A stretch of 64,000 nt of DNA from assembly GCA_016786585.1 (NCBI GenBank), contig JAEUUI010000006.1:186001-250000 (forward strand), written 5' to 3'. Within the stretch, counting starts at the first letter, position 1. Each line of letters starts with the position of its first letter. Below the pieces are notes generated by a model. That model searched no databases. It was not told where the DNA came from and worked only from the letters and a program-made list of their open reading frames with translations. Of the stretch, positions 43,935 through 52,953 are shown piece by piece. The translations under genes were made by a program, and so were the position numbers. The DNA comes from Cyclobacteriaceae bacterium (lineage in GTDB: Bacteria > Bacteroidota > Bacteroidia > Cytophagales > Cyclobacteriaceae).

Positions 43935-45845
43935 TTATGTTTTATTCAGAAAAACAAGCTTGGTATTATCTGCACGACTAATGGACTTATAAAAGTCGAC
44001 AAACTCTGAGTAGGTGTTTGCCGGGAAGCGACCTTTATTGATTTTTAACTTTCGCGTATACACAACAAGACCCTGATCAAGCGTATAGGATGATTCGTAT
44101 TCGCCAAAGCGGGAAGATATCTTTACCGGTTGCGGAAGCACTTCCGGATAAATCTCGTCCGGCACATGGTAGCGAATTGTATCGTTATCAACAAAACCAA
44201 AACGCTCCACGATATCGGTTTTTCGTGTCTCCAGTTTTTCAGGAATATAGCTATTGCGATTCATCAGATTGGGAGTAATCATCATCCTCTTACCGCTAAC
44301 GGAAGCTAGTTTTCGAAGGGAAAGATCCAGGGTAACAGTGGCGGAAGGTATTTTTGCTTTGTGATTTTCAAACCTGAATGAACTAACATCGAAACTGGGA
44401 ATGTCGGTGGTGTTCATGACCCATTTTTTCTGCAGATCATATTGGTTGTTCAGAATGGCGTCGAGGTTATCATTTTCATATTGAAGGCCTGAGTAAACAG
44501 TTTTGATTTTTGCCTGTGCATCTCCGGAATTTGTGACGAACACATCTGCTGATCGATTTTGCGTGTTAAGTTCTTCGGGATAAGACGTGGTTTTAACGAC
44601 TTGTGCACCTTTGTCTGTAATAATGAGCGCTTCGCGGTCGCCCGTGAACGTTCCAATGTATCCAAATGGATTTGTTTGACTCGTACATTCAAGCCACAGC
44701 GTATCACTGCCATTAGGAACAGCAGCAACAGCATGGTTAAACTGAGAACTTGGAAATTCTTGTTTCATTTCAGCTGCACCTCTTCCTGCCCGGATTAGCG
44801 CATAGTGAGCTTTAATACCAGCTGCTTCAAGCATTGAAACCATATAGTTGGAAAGGGCTTTGCAGTCGCCATAGCCGGTTTGGTCAACCACCGAAGCTTC
44901 AAAGGGTTGAAATCCGCCTATCCCAAGCTGAATGCTAACATAGCGCGTCTTACTTTGCATGTACTCATAGAGCACCCTTACTTTCTCTTCTGTAGTTTTT
45001 TTGTCTGCAGTAAGCTGAAGAACTTTTCGTTGAGTTTCCTCAGGCAACGCATTTCTTCCCTTGTTTAGCGAACTGATCCAGGTCCCAAATTCATCCCAGG
45101 AGTTCATCGTGCCAAGGTATCCATCGAATTCGAATGTGGTTGGGGCCGCTGAAATACTCGAAACTAAATCTGCGCGCGCCGGACTTTTAGGTTCGAATTT
45201 AATAGGAGGTACGTTTTGAAATTCCCAGCGTGTTGATTCCCTTCCATCCTTAATCGCACTCACCACGGGTGCAGTTTCAACATTTTGATATTTAAACCGC
45301 GGTTTTAATTCTGTTGGATAGATCAATTCATATGACGAATGCTGAACCGCCATTCGTTCGTCCGGGAGCAGAACGTATCCGGGGATCATAAATAGGTATT
45401 TGTATTCAACCTCGTATTCAAATTCAACCGTGTAAGGATAAAGACCTTGCGTGAGAACGGCAACTTTTAAGCGATTATCACTGTATAGGCTGAATCCATC
45501 GAAGGCACTTTGATCATACAGTTCGGAGGGCTTTAGCTTTTTAAGCACGTTACCATTCGCATCATATGCAACGGCCTTTAAACTGGAAATTTTGCTCAGT
45601 TTGTCGTAGCCAACAACCTTAGTGGCATATTCTCTCCCCTTGTCGTTGAAGATTGTAACCACTTCATACACATGAAAAGAAGCTTTGCTTTTCGACTGAA
45701 TTGTAAAGGTCATTTCATTCTTCCTGAAAACAACATCCGCATTCTTTTTTAACGCATCCGGGATATCGCTAACGGGGTACTTTGGATCACCGGCAATAGC
45801 TGTAACGCTCAAACCGATAAGAATAATTAACAAAAGTGTTCGCAT
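43935..45845 (-). CDS. DUF3857/transglutaminase-like exported protein
   Basis: A 636-residue exported protein: signal peptide ending at VTAIAG, a DUF3857 beta domain (about 45-260), a transglutaminase-like domain with Cys in TGYGDCKALSNYM (about 327) and His in SQFNHAVAA (about 370), and a C-terminal beta domain. The third triad position reads LWLECTSQ, with Glu rather than the usual Asp. It may still be an active Cys protease or transglutaminase. It is in tandem with a related gene upstream. Confidence 0.85.
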   Translation of the reverse strand: MRTLLLIILIGLSVTAIAGDPKYPVSDIPDALKKNADVVFRKNEMTFTIQSKSKASFHVYEVVTIFNDKGREYATKVVGYDKLSKISSLKAVAYDANGNVLKKLKPSELYDQSAFDGFSLYSDNRLKVAVLTQGLYPYTVEFEYEVEYKYLFMIPGYVLLPDERMAVQHSSYELIYPTELKPRFKYQNVETAPVVSAIKDGRESTRWEFQNVPPIKFEPKSPARADLVSSISAAPTTFEFDGYLGTMNSWDEFGTWISSLNKGRNALPEETQRKVLQLTADKKTTEEKVRVLYEYMQSKTRYVSIQLGIGGFQPFEASVVDQTGYGDCKALSNYMVSMLEAAGIKAHYALIRAGRGAAEMKQEFPSSQFNHAVAAVPNGSDTLWLECTSQTNPFGYIGTFTGDREALIITDKGAQVVKTTSYPEELNTQNRSADVFVTNSGDAQAKIKTVYSGLQYENDNLDAILNNQYDLQKKWVMNTTDIPSFDVSSFRFENHKAKIPSATVTLDLSLRKLASVSGKRMMITPNLMNRNSYIPEKLETRKTDIVERFGFVDNDTIRYHVPDEIYPEVLPQPVKISSRFGEYESSYTLDQGLVVYTRKLKINKGRFPANTYSEFVDFYKSISRADNTKLVFLNKT

Positions 45846-45910
45846 AACTAACGCAATTCGGCCCGACTAAATCAACACAATTTTAAAGAAGTAACGAATA
45901 TACAAAAGCA

Positions 45911-47845
45911 TTACTTTTTCTTCAATACAATCTGCTCGCCTTGTTTGGCAATGAACTGCGTATAAAACTCGCGCAGAATGGGATACTCGGCCTGCAGAAA
46001 CAGTGCTTTGTTTACAATCAACATGCTGGTGCAGCTAATGGTATTTCCTAACACGTTTATGCTGCACACGTATCTTCCCATACCGTTTGGCAACGCAAAA
46101 ATTTTATTGGCAGGTACTTCTTCCACGGCATAACCTTCTGGAATCGTAATTTTTGTAAGAATCGATCGCTCAAAAGGACTTCCAAAATCAACGGGATATA
46201 ATCGGTTATCGATTTTAAATGGGTTATCGGTTATGTTGAATCCCATCCATGGATTCACGTAAATCAGATCACCGGCAACGGAAGCATGATCGGCTATTGT
46301 TACTTCATGTACCTCCTTAACGGCCGTGTTGATCTGATCCATGGTTTGAAAATCGCTTTTACTGATTTCCCACGATCTGCTTCCCACTAACGATTTGGTA
46401 TAGGCCTCCTGACCTTCGGCAAATTTTTTACGGCTGCGATGTGCATCGTAACCATCGCGTGTAAAACTTACTTTACCCGTTAATTCACCTGAAGCCGACA
46501 ACGCCAGATCACTGTTGACAACTGTCTTTGCTTTGGACATGGCTTCCAGGTTGATCCACTCGAACGTTTTCTCATTTGACAGAATTAAGATTCCCTGGCC
46601 GTTAAGACAACGTTCAGGTAGAATGTTAAGGGGAATGAATGGTTCTGTTGCATCAAGGAAAATCCGCTTCCCATTGAGCATTACCGAGCAAACCACATAG
46701 TTGATCTGACTTTCCATGGGCACCTGCGTGCGGATGAAACCATGCTCACGGGTACTCAGCAAAATGGGATCAACCACAAAGCCGGCTTTATCAAGCATGG
46801 AGGCAAGGGCAATGTTTATGTCACCCGATGATCCGATTTTCTTTTCGAAGACGTCTTTAAGCTGATAGGCTTCTGTGTCGCAGATTTCATTCCACTTGAG
46901 TGTATTTTTAACATAGTCGAAAATGATCTGAAGTTTCTTTTCCGGCTCTGTTACGCCTGCGGTCAGCTCTTCAACCTTCTTTTTCAAAAAGTTGTTACCG
47001 GTAATTGCTTTGCCAAATGCTTCACTGCCCATAAAGGTACCAACGAGGCGTTTCCATGTCCCCATAATCTCGCGCGATGGTTCGCCCGGAAAATTGATGT
47101 ATGCCAGTGCAAAATTGATCTTGGAAACATAATCACTTTCCGAAGTCATGTAAGGTTCGGGTTTAAAGGCAGGCACATTTTCAATCACCCAGCGGTGTCG
47201 TTTATCTTCATAACTGCCTTGCGGAACATTTTTCGTATCGTACTGCGGAGCCAGATAACCCTGCATGTAGCGTTCCATCACAAAAAAGCTTGGAATAAAC
47301 GCCCGATACTCTGTTAACCTTGTTGGAATCTTATGTTGGAATTGCCAGTTTGGAAAATTGGCAAGGAAATCAGAGTTGTGCTTATAGCTGTACTCAATTA
47401 CGGAACCAACTTTAACATTTGGCAGCGTAAATTTTTTGATGTTATAATTCTTATTAAACTTTTCAAGAAATACAGCGTCTTTGCTTATCTCTGTTTTTAC
47501 AATCTTCCCATTTTCAAGATTGTAGGTAACGGCCTTCAAATTGGTAATGTTCTCATCGGCTGAGCCGTTATGGTAGAGCATTACTTCAACATCGGCCCAG
47601 GAGGTTCCTTCGGGTTTTAGAATTTTTATTCGGGTATGGCGTTCAAAAAGCATTTTGCCCTGAAAAGGAGAAATGCGGGCTTCACCAAAGTCTGCCAGGA
47701 TAACAGCAGCAGCAGAAGTGTCGGGCGCGTAAGTGGTCATTTGGAGATCTTCCATCGGAATTTCACCAAACTTGACCGGATCTTTTTGCGAATATGATGA
47801 GAGTATTGCTCCGAAGAGGAGCACAGTAGCCAACAGGTATCTCAT
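45911..47845 (-). CDS. DUF3857/DUF3858-type exported protein, degenerate transglutaminase fold
   Basis: A 644-residue paralogue with signal peptide ending at LSSYSQ and the same three-part layout. In the transglutaminase-like part the Cys position is Ile (KIGSSGDINIALASML, about 341) and the His position is Tyr (SQINYVVCSV, about 385), while Asp is kept in FLDATEP. It is therefore predicted to lack peptidase or transglutaminase activity and to act in binding or assembly. It lies 65 nt before the active-looking copy. Confidence 0.83.
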   Translation of the reverse strand: MRYLLATVLLFGAILSSYSQKDPVKFGEIPMEDLQMTTYAPDTSAAAVILADFGEARISPFQGKMLFERHTRIKILKPEGTSWADVEVMLYHNGSADENITNLKAVTYNLENGKIVKTEISKDAVFLEKFNKNYNIKKFTLPNVKVGSVIEYSYKHNSDFLANFPNWQFQHKIPTRLTEYRAFIPSFFVMERYMQGYLAPQYDTKNVPQGSYEDKRHRWVIENVPAFKPEPYMTSESDYVSKINFALAYINFPGEPSREIMGTWKRLVGTFMGSEAFGKAITGNNFLKKKVEELTAGVTEPEKKLQIIFDYVKNTLKWNEICDTEAYQLKDVFEKKIGSSGDINIALASMLDKAGFVVDPILLSTREHGFIRTQVPMESQINYVVCSVMLNGKRIFLDATEPFIPLNILPERCLNGQGILILSNEKTFEWINLEAMSKAKTVVNSDLALSASGELTGKVSFTRDGYDAHRSRKKFAEGQEAYTKSLVGSRSWEISKSDFQTMDQINTAVKEVHEVTIADHASVAGDLIYVNPWMGFNITDNPFKIDNRLYPVDFGSPFERSILTKITIPEGYAVEEVPANKIFALPNGMGRYVCSINVLGNTISCTSMLIVNKALFLQAEYPILREFYTQFIAKQGEQIVLKKK

Positions 47846-47920
47846 TGGTATAGACGGGGTTTAGAGTAGTTTACAAAATAACGAATTAATCTTCAGACAC
47901 AACTAGTCATCGTCAACGAG

Positions 47921-47928
47921 TATTTTTG
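47921..47928 (+). promoter_or_regulatory. -7 promoter element of radA
   Basis: TATTTTTG, an exact match, 17 nt before the TTG start of radA. No clear -33 TTTG was found at 17-23 nt. Confidence 0.55.
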
Positions 47929-47945
47929 AACCAAAACAGAATCCT

Positions 47946-49319
47946 TTGGCAAAAGCAAAAACCACATTTTTCTGCCAGCAATGCGGCCACGAATCTCCAA
48001 AATGGCTGGGCAAATGTCCGTCATGCGGAACCTGGAATTCCTTTGTGGAAGAGCTGATCCAAAAGGAAGAAATCACGAAGACGGAATGGCGTCAGGAAAC
48101 AAAATCCGAACGTAACAAAGCAAGACCCATTAAAGAAGTCGAGGCAGTCAACGAGATAAGGATAACAACCCACGACCAGGAACTTAACCGGGTTTTGGGT
48201 GGAGGCATTGTTCCGGGATCATTAATTTTAATTGGCGGAGAGCCGGGCATTGGTAAGTCAACACTTATGTTGCAACTCGCGCTTACGCTGAAAGGAGCGA
48301 AGGTGCTTTACGTTTCAGGCGAAGAGAGTGATCAGCAAATCAAGATGCGGGCGGAACGACTTTCATCATCCGGAAATGATTCGTGCTACATTCTTACCGA
48401 AACCAATACCCGGAATATTTTTCTTTCGATCGAATCGCTGCAGCCTGACCTGGTCATTGTCGATTCCATTCAAACACTCAATTCATCGCTGCTTGATTCC
48501 GTTTCCGGAAGTATCGCCCAGGTTCGGCAATGCGCTGCAGAGTTGATGAAGTTTGCCAAGGAAACGAACACGCCTGTCTTCCTGGTGGGGCATATTACAA
48601 AAGACGGAATGCTGGCCGGACCCAAAGTGCTGGAGCACATGGTCGACACCGTATTGCAGTTTGAGGGCGACCGGCATCTGGCGTATCGCATTTTACGAAC
48701 AACCAAGAATCGTTTCGGATCAACATCAGAAATCGGGATCTACGAGATGCTTGGTTCCGGCTTGCGTGAAGTGTCAAACCCTTCCGAGATTTTGATTTCA
48801 CAAAAAGACGGGCAGGTGAGTGGAGCAACGATCGGTGCAACACTCGAAGGCAATCGGCCGTTGCTCATAGAAATTCAATCATTGGTAAGCCCCGCATCAT
48901 ATGGTACACCGCAGCGGACGTCAACCGGATTTGATCCAAAAAGATTGAACATGCTGCTTGCTGTTTTGGAGAAACGCTGCGGTTTCCGGTTGGGAGTTCA
49001 GGATGTTTTTGTGAACATGGCCGGAGGCCTTAAAGTAGAAGACCCTGCTGTTGATCTCGCGGTGTGTGTTTCCATCGTATCCTCTTTCGAAGAGCTCCCG
49101 GTTTCTGAAAAAGTTTGTTTTGCTGCTGAAGTTGGATTGGGAGGAGAGTTACGCGCGGTAAACCGCGTTGATCAGCGTATTTCAGAAGCTGAAAAGTTGG
49201 GGTTTACCGAAATTTATGTTTCGCGTTATAGCCAGCGGTCGCTTGACCTCAATAAAACAAAAATCAAGGTTAAGGCTTTTGGCAAACTCACGGAAGTTTT
49301 TCAGGATTTGTTTGGTTAA
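47946..49319 (+). CDS. radA: DNA repair protein RadA
   Basis: RadA (Sms) is a RecA-like branch-migration helicase. The 457-residue protein has a zinc finger with Cys10, 13, 24 and 27 (CQQC and CPSC), Walker A GGEPGIGKST (97-106), the RadA motif KNRFGS, and a Lon-like C-terminal domain (GGLKVEDPAVDLAV). The start is TTG at 47946, just before the conserved zinc finger. It converges on the next gene with a 4-nt overlap. Confidence 0.96.
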   Translation: MAKAKTTFFCQQCGHESPKWLGKCPSCGTWNSFVEELIQKEEITKTEWRQETKSERNKARPIKEVEAVNEIRITTHDQELNRVLGGGIVPGSLILIGGEPGIGKSTLMLQLALTLKGAKVLYVSGEESDQQIKMRAERLSSSGNDSCYILTETNTRNIFLSIESLQPDLVIVDSIQTLNSSLLDSVSGSIAQVRQCAAELMKFAKETNTPVFLVGHITKDGMLAGPKVLEHMVDTVLQFEGDRHLAYRILRTTKNRFGSTSEIGIYEMLGSGLREVSNPSEILISQKDGQVSGATIGATLEGNRPLLIEIQSLVSPASYGTPQRTSTGFDPKRLNMLLAVLEKRCGFRLGVQDVFVNMAGGLKVEDPAVDLAVCVSIVSSFEELPVSEKVCFAAEVGLGGELRAVNRVDQRISEAEKLGFTEIYVSRYSQRSLDLNKTKIKVKAFGKLTEVFQDLFG

Positions 49320-49957
49320 AGGCAACAGGAGACTGTGCCAGTGGCAGTGATACCGTCAGAAGGTCCCCATGAACTGAACATTGTTTCATCAAAACTTATC
49401 GAAATTTTTCCGCCTTCGTTTATAAGATTTACTTTATCCGGCACACCGAAAAACTCAAAAAACAGATTGCCTTTTCGATCGACAGTAAAAATTGAAACTT
49501 GTAAACTCGGATAACAAATCGAGGTTTGGCAATCAATTTTCAAATAATAACTCCCACTTGGAGGCGAAGAGGAATTAGGCCTGTTTGAAAAATTACTAAT
49601 TAACACTGAAATAAAACCAAATTTCTCACCACCGAAACCATCAATTGAGTTTAATACAAAAAAAGAAGAGGAATTGATGTAGTCCGATGGACTGTAACAC
49701 CCCGTGGTTCTCAGGTTGAGAAGTTCGCTATTAATAATCAACACATTTCTCGAAGGGCACAGGCTATTGTCTAGGAAATTTAATCCTCCTGAAGTATGTG
49801 TAAAACTTAATGAGTTAATCTCTAGGAATTCGTTCGCTGCGTCTATTGAAGCTTTAAAGGGTATAGGTTCGTAGCTAGCGATGAACCGCCCTTCGTCTGT
49901 ACAGGAGAATGCAATGAAAAGCATCAACACTCCAAAAAAGAGTTTTTTCCTCTTCAT
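49316..49957 (-). CDS. Cys-rich hypothetical lipoprotein
   Basis: A 213-residue lipoprotein with signal peptide ending at LFIAFSC. The mature part holds six further Cys residues in SLCPS, TGCYS, DCQTSICYP and the final SCCL, suggesting disulfides. I recognise no domain. I start at ATG 49957, 1 nt after the barrel gene stop; ATG 49969 would overlap it. Codon choice looks more AT-rich than the flanking housekeeping genes, by eye. Confidence 0.68.
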   Translation of the reverse strand: MKRKKLFFGVLMLFIAFSCTDEGRFIASYEPIPFKASIDAANEFLEINSLSFTHTSGGLNFLDNSLCPSRNVLIINSELLNLRTTGCYSPSDYINSSSFFVLNSIDGFGGEKFGFISVLISNFSNRPNSSSPPSGSYYLKIDCQTSICYPSLQVSIFTVDRKGNLFFEFFGVPDKVNLINEGGKISISFDETMFSSWGPSDGITATGTVSCCL

Positions 49958-49958
49958 C

Positions 49959-50603
49959 TTAAAAAACAAAGCCGAGACGAATTGAACTATTAAAATTAGG
50001 CCCCACCTGAAGGTCAGACCCGCCTTTAATTTTTACCTTATCACTGCTATAAGTTGCCTCAATGTTACTAAAATTTGTGCTCTGGAAGCCGAATCCGAAC
50101 TCTGTCCCTATGTACACCCGCTTAGCGACATAGAAATCAGCTCCGATAATAGCGTTCAATCCAAATCGGGTAAATGCTCGTTCAGTACCACTTTCCGACC
50201 AGGCACCTGTAACCTTTTTCAAAAACGCGTCAACATCTTGATCCTCGTATGAGGAGGTCTTAATCGCAAAATCTGCTTCAACACCAAAGAATGGAGACAG
50301 TCTCTCTGTTCCGGCAAGATGCCATTCGTAGCCAGGGCGAATATTGAATTCAAAAGTTTGGCGGGTCAACTCCTGCGAGGGAGTTTGCTTCTGCGCTCCG
50401 ACAGAAAACCCAATACGCACTGCAGATGTTTCTGAGGTGAAGTATCGAAATCGCAGGTAGTTGATATTGATAGGTGATGATGAAAAAGGATTCAGATTGA
50501 CTTCGGCCGTGAAACTTTTTGCTTCCGGTTTCTTGCGATCCTCCTGACTGAACACAGTTAGTGAGGTGACGACAAGCATGACAACTAACAATTGCTTTTT
50601 CAT
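49959..50603 (-). CDS. outer-membrane beta-barrel protein
   Basis: A 214-residue exported protein with signal peptide ending at LTVFSQ. Alternating strands with aromatic ends (YLRFRYFTSETSAVRIGFSV, FEFNIRPGYEWHLAG, RVYIGTEFGFGFQSTNF) and a C-terminal SIRLGFVF point to an 8- or 10-strand barrel. It lies 13 nt after the T9SS cargo gene and next to a Cys-rich lipoprotein, so the three probably form a unit. Confidence 0.78.
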   Translation of the reverse strand: MKKQLLVVMLVVTSLTVFSQEDRKKPEAKSFTAEVNLNPFSSSPININYLRFRYFTSETSAVRIGFSVGAQKQTPSQELTRQTFEFNIRPGYEWHLAGTERLSPFFGVEADFAIKTSSYEDQDVDAFLKKVTGAWSESGTERAFTRFGLNAIIGADFYVAKRVYIGTEFGFGFQSTNFSNIEATYSSDKVKIKGGSDLQVGPNFNSSIRLGFVF

Positions 50604-50616
50604 AAATGGTAAGGGG

Positions 50617-51996
50617 TTATTGAGTTTTTACGAGTTTGATCTTTTTGACAGATCGATTGTTTCTTTTCACATCGCAGATGTAAACGCCTGGTTGAAGATC
50701 AGTAGTATCAAGTATCACATTGTTTTCAAAGCTTTGTTGTTTTAATGTAACTCCTTGCATAGAATAAATTACTACTTGAGAATATCCTGCTTCGTTAATT
50801 TGAATAGACAGATAATCGGCAGCAGGATTAGGAAAGATTTGAATATCGGAAATTTCTTCTTGAGTGCCCGTAATAACTGGGTTTGGAAGAGGAGGAAGCT
50901 CCTCAGCGGTGTATACCAGGAAATTGATGTCGGAAAAATAATTTGAGTTAGAAATATGATTACCGCGAATCGAAAGAAGATATCCGTTTTCACGAACATC
51001 TGATTCTCGTGGCGAAAGAATCACCTTTCCCACCTTGATGTTGTTGCCAGTAGACTCAGATACCGAATCGTACGTAACAAAGGAAACGGCTTCTTCGGGA
51101 AGTTCTGAAAACAACTCCAGTGCCGGGAACGTACCATCAATCTCATAAAAGACTTTTACGATCTTTTCAACATCCATAGGTGCAGCAACCCGATTATATT
51201 CATCCAATTGATTGTCAAACATTATGAAGTCTTCGGGCGTATCCCCACTAAGTATTACTTGAAAATCAATTCGCACATGCTGATTATAATGCCATGTTTC
51301 GCCTTCTTGGCTCCACTGCTTTACAACTACAGCAAAATTATATTCTCCGGGTGAATGAAAGTCTGATACATTCATGTCCCAGTTTAAAAGGCCGGTGAGG
51401 TAATTCAGCGTTAGCCCGGAAGGCATAACAAAACCACCGACCGGAGTTCCGCGGTCGCGAAAAGGTGTTACGAGTTCATAAGTAAGTTGAATATCATCTG
51501 TTGACGATGCACCCAAACTCAAATTAAAATCATGTAACGAAAAACCAGTAGCTACGGGCGGAGCTATAAATTTCGGGGTGGCGCAGAAATCCGTATCAAT
51601 TAATGTTTCTGTATAAAAGGTTGTAAGAAACGAATCTGACATGTTTAGAACCCCACCGTTGCGAGCTTGTTCTGCGTAACTAATCAGATAATGACCGGTG
51701 GCTGCGTAAGTATGGTTGATTGTAAAAGACGCCATGCCAACGTTCGGCCCAAGATCCGGACGCGCAATGTTGTCAACAGCGGGGATAAGCATGTTTGAGC
51801 CATCCCCGAAATCGAGGGTACCATCTTCGCCAAATTTCACCGGAGAAGCTGTATTCGTAAAAACAGTAATGGTGATTGTATAGGTTCTTGAACTGCAATT
51901 TTGCTTGTAGGCAGTGATGTATCCGCAACGGAGATGGGATGCGAACGCAACAGTTGTAACAAACGAAAGAGCTAGTAAGGGGATGAGCTTTTTCAT
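50617..51996 (-). CDS. T9SS type A cargo protein
   Basis: A 459-residue secreted protein. The signal peptide ends at TVAFA; the mature N-terminus (SHLRCGYITAYKQNCSSRTY) resembles the first domain of large Bacteroidota adhesin or gliding-associated proteins, with a PKD-like DFGDGS. The last 80 residues are a type A T9SS sorting domain: ISDIQIFPNPAADYLSIQI, LDTTDLQPGVYICDV and KKIKLVKTQ. It should be exported by T9SS and attached to or released from the surface. The binding target is unknown. Confidence 0.85.
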   Translation of the reverse strand: MKKLIPLLALSFVTTVAFASHLRCGYITAYKQNCSSRTYTITITVFTNTASPVKFGEDGTLDFGDGSNMLIPAVDNIARPDLGPNVGMASFTINHTYAATGHYLISYAEQARNGGVLNMSDSFLTTFYTETLIDTDFCATPKFIAPPVATGFSLHDFNLSLGASSTDDIQLTYELVTPFRDRGTPVGGFVMPSGLTLNYLTGLLNWDMNVSDFHSPGEYNFAVVVKQWSQEGETWHYNQHVRIDFQVILSGDTPEDFIMFDNQLDEYNRVAAPMDVEKIVKVFYEIDGTFPALELFSELPEEAVSFVTYDSVSESTGNNIKVGKVILSPRESDVRENGYLLSIRGNHISNSNYFSDINFLVYTAEELPPLPNPVITGTQEEISDIQIFPNPAADYLSIQINEAGYSQVVIYSMQGVTLKQQSFENNVILDTTDLQPGVYICDVKRNNRSVKKIKLVKTQ

Positions 51997-52013
51997 GTAT
52001 AATATATCTGTTA

Positions 52014-52883
52014 CTAAAATACGCTTTTCCCCTGAAGTCCACCGGTGTGGATTGCCAGGATCGTGTTGCCTTTTACAAAGTGTCGTTTCTGAATCAAATC
52101 AAAAATACCCGCCATCATTTTGCCTGTATAAACCCGGTCCAGGAGAATAGCGTGTTTGGCCTCAAATGTTCTGATGAACTGCTCCAATGCTGAATTAGTC
52201 TTCGCATATCCACCGAAGTGATAATCGGTCATCACACTCCAATTCCCCTTCACGCTTGTTAACGCCTGGATGTCTTCGGTTAGAAATTCACCGCCCTTTA
52301 AAACAGAAAAGCCGATCACTTTTTTTTCGGGAAGCTCTTCAATCAATCCTGCCAGTGTTCCCCCCGTTCCCACCGGACAACATATGTAATCAAAGTCCAT
52401 GTTTAATGTTTGCGCAAATTCTGTTGCGCCTTTTACGGCCAATACGTTTGTGCCTCCTTCCGGAATAAGATAGAAGTCACCAAACAGTTGTTCTAATTCC
52501 TCAATGAATTGTGAGGATGTTTTGCTTCTGTACAATTCGCGTGAAACGTAATGCAGGCTCATCCCCCGCTGTTTGGCAAACGATAATGTTGAATTTAGCG
52601 GAAGCGTTTCTTCGCCACGGATTATTCCGATCGATTTAAACCCCAGCTCTGCCGCGGCTGCAGCGGTAGCATAAATGTGGTTGGAATAAGCTCCGCCAAA
52701 CGTAAGCAGTGTTTTCTTGTTTTGCGTTCTTGCTTCCGCAAGATTGTGTTTCAACTTCCACCATTTGTTACCCGACACCAGCGGATGATTTAAATCTTCA
52801 CGCTTGATCAGCAAACGAACGCCCGCGTGATCCAAAACTGAATCAAAAATTTCCTGTACGGGAGTTGGAGCGTAGCGTAACAT
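52014..52883 (-). CDS. ACC deaminase/D-cysteine desulfhydrase-type PLP enzyme
   Basis: A 289-residue fold-type II PLP enzyme. The N-terminal LLIKREDLNHPLVSGNKWWK includes the PLP lysine; TFGGAYSNHIYATAAAAAEL and CPVGTGGTLAGLIE give the phosphate-binding parts. Whether it deaminates 1-aminocyclopropane-1-carboxylate or desulfhydrates D-cysteine cannot be decided; D-cysteine activity is common in bacteria. It is 17 nt before the T9SS gene on the same strand. A short dyad GACAG/CTGTC (52889-52901) lies just upstream. Confidence 0.85.
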   Translation of the reverse strand: MLRYAPTPVQEIFDSVLDHAGVRLLIKREDLNHPLVSGNKWWKLKHNLAEARTQNKKTLLTFGGAYSNHIYATAAAAAELGFKSIGIIRGEETLPLNSTLSFAKQRGMSLHYVSRELYRSKTSSQFIEELEQLFGDFYLIPEGGTNVLAVKGATEFAQTLNMDFDYICCPVGTGGTLAGLIEELPEKKVIGFSVLKGGEFLTEDIQALTSVKGNWSVMTDYHFGGYAKTNSALEQFIRTFEAKHAILLDRVYTGKMMAGIFDLIQKRHFVKGNTILAIHTGGLQGKSVF

Positions 52884-52953
52884 GTTCTGACAGCTTCTGT
52901 CGTAAGCGGTAAAAGTAATTCTTTGCCATCATATTCCTCCCGTACATTCGTGC

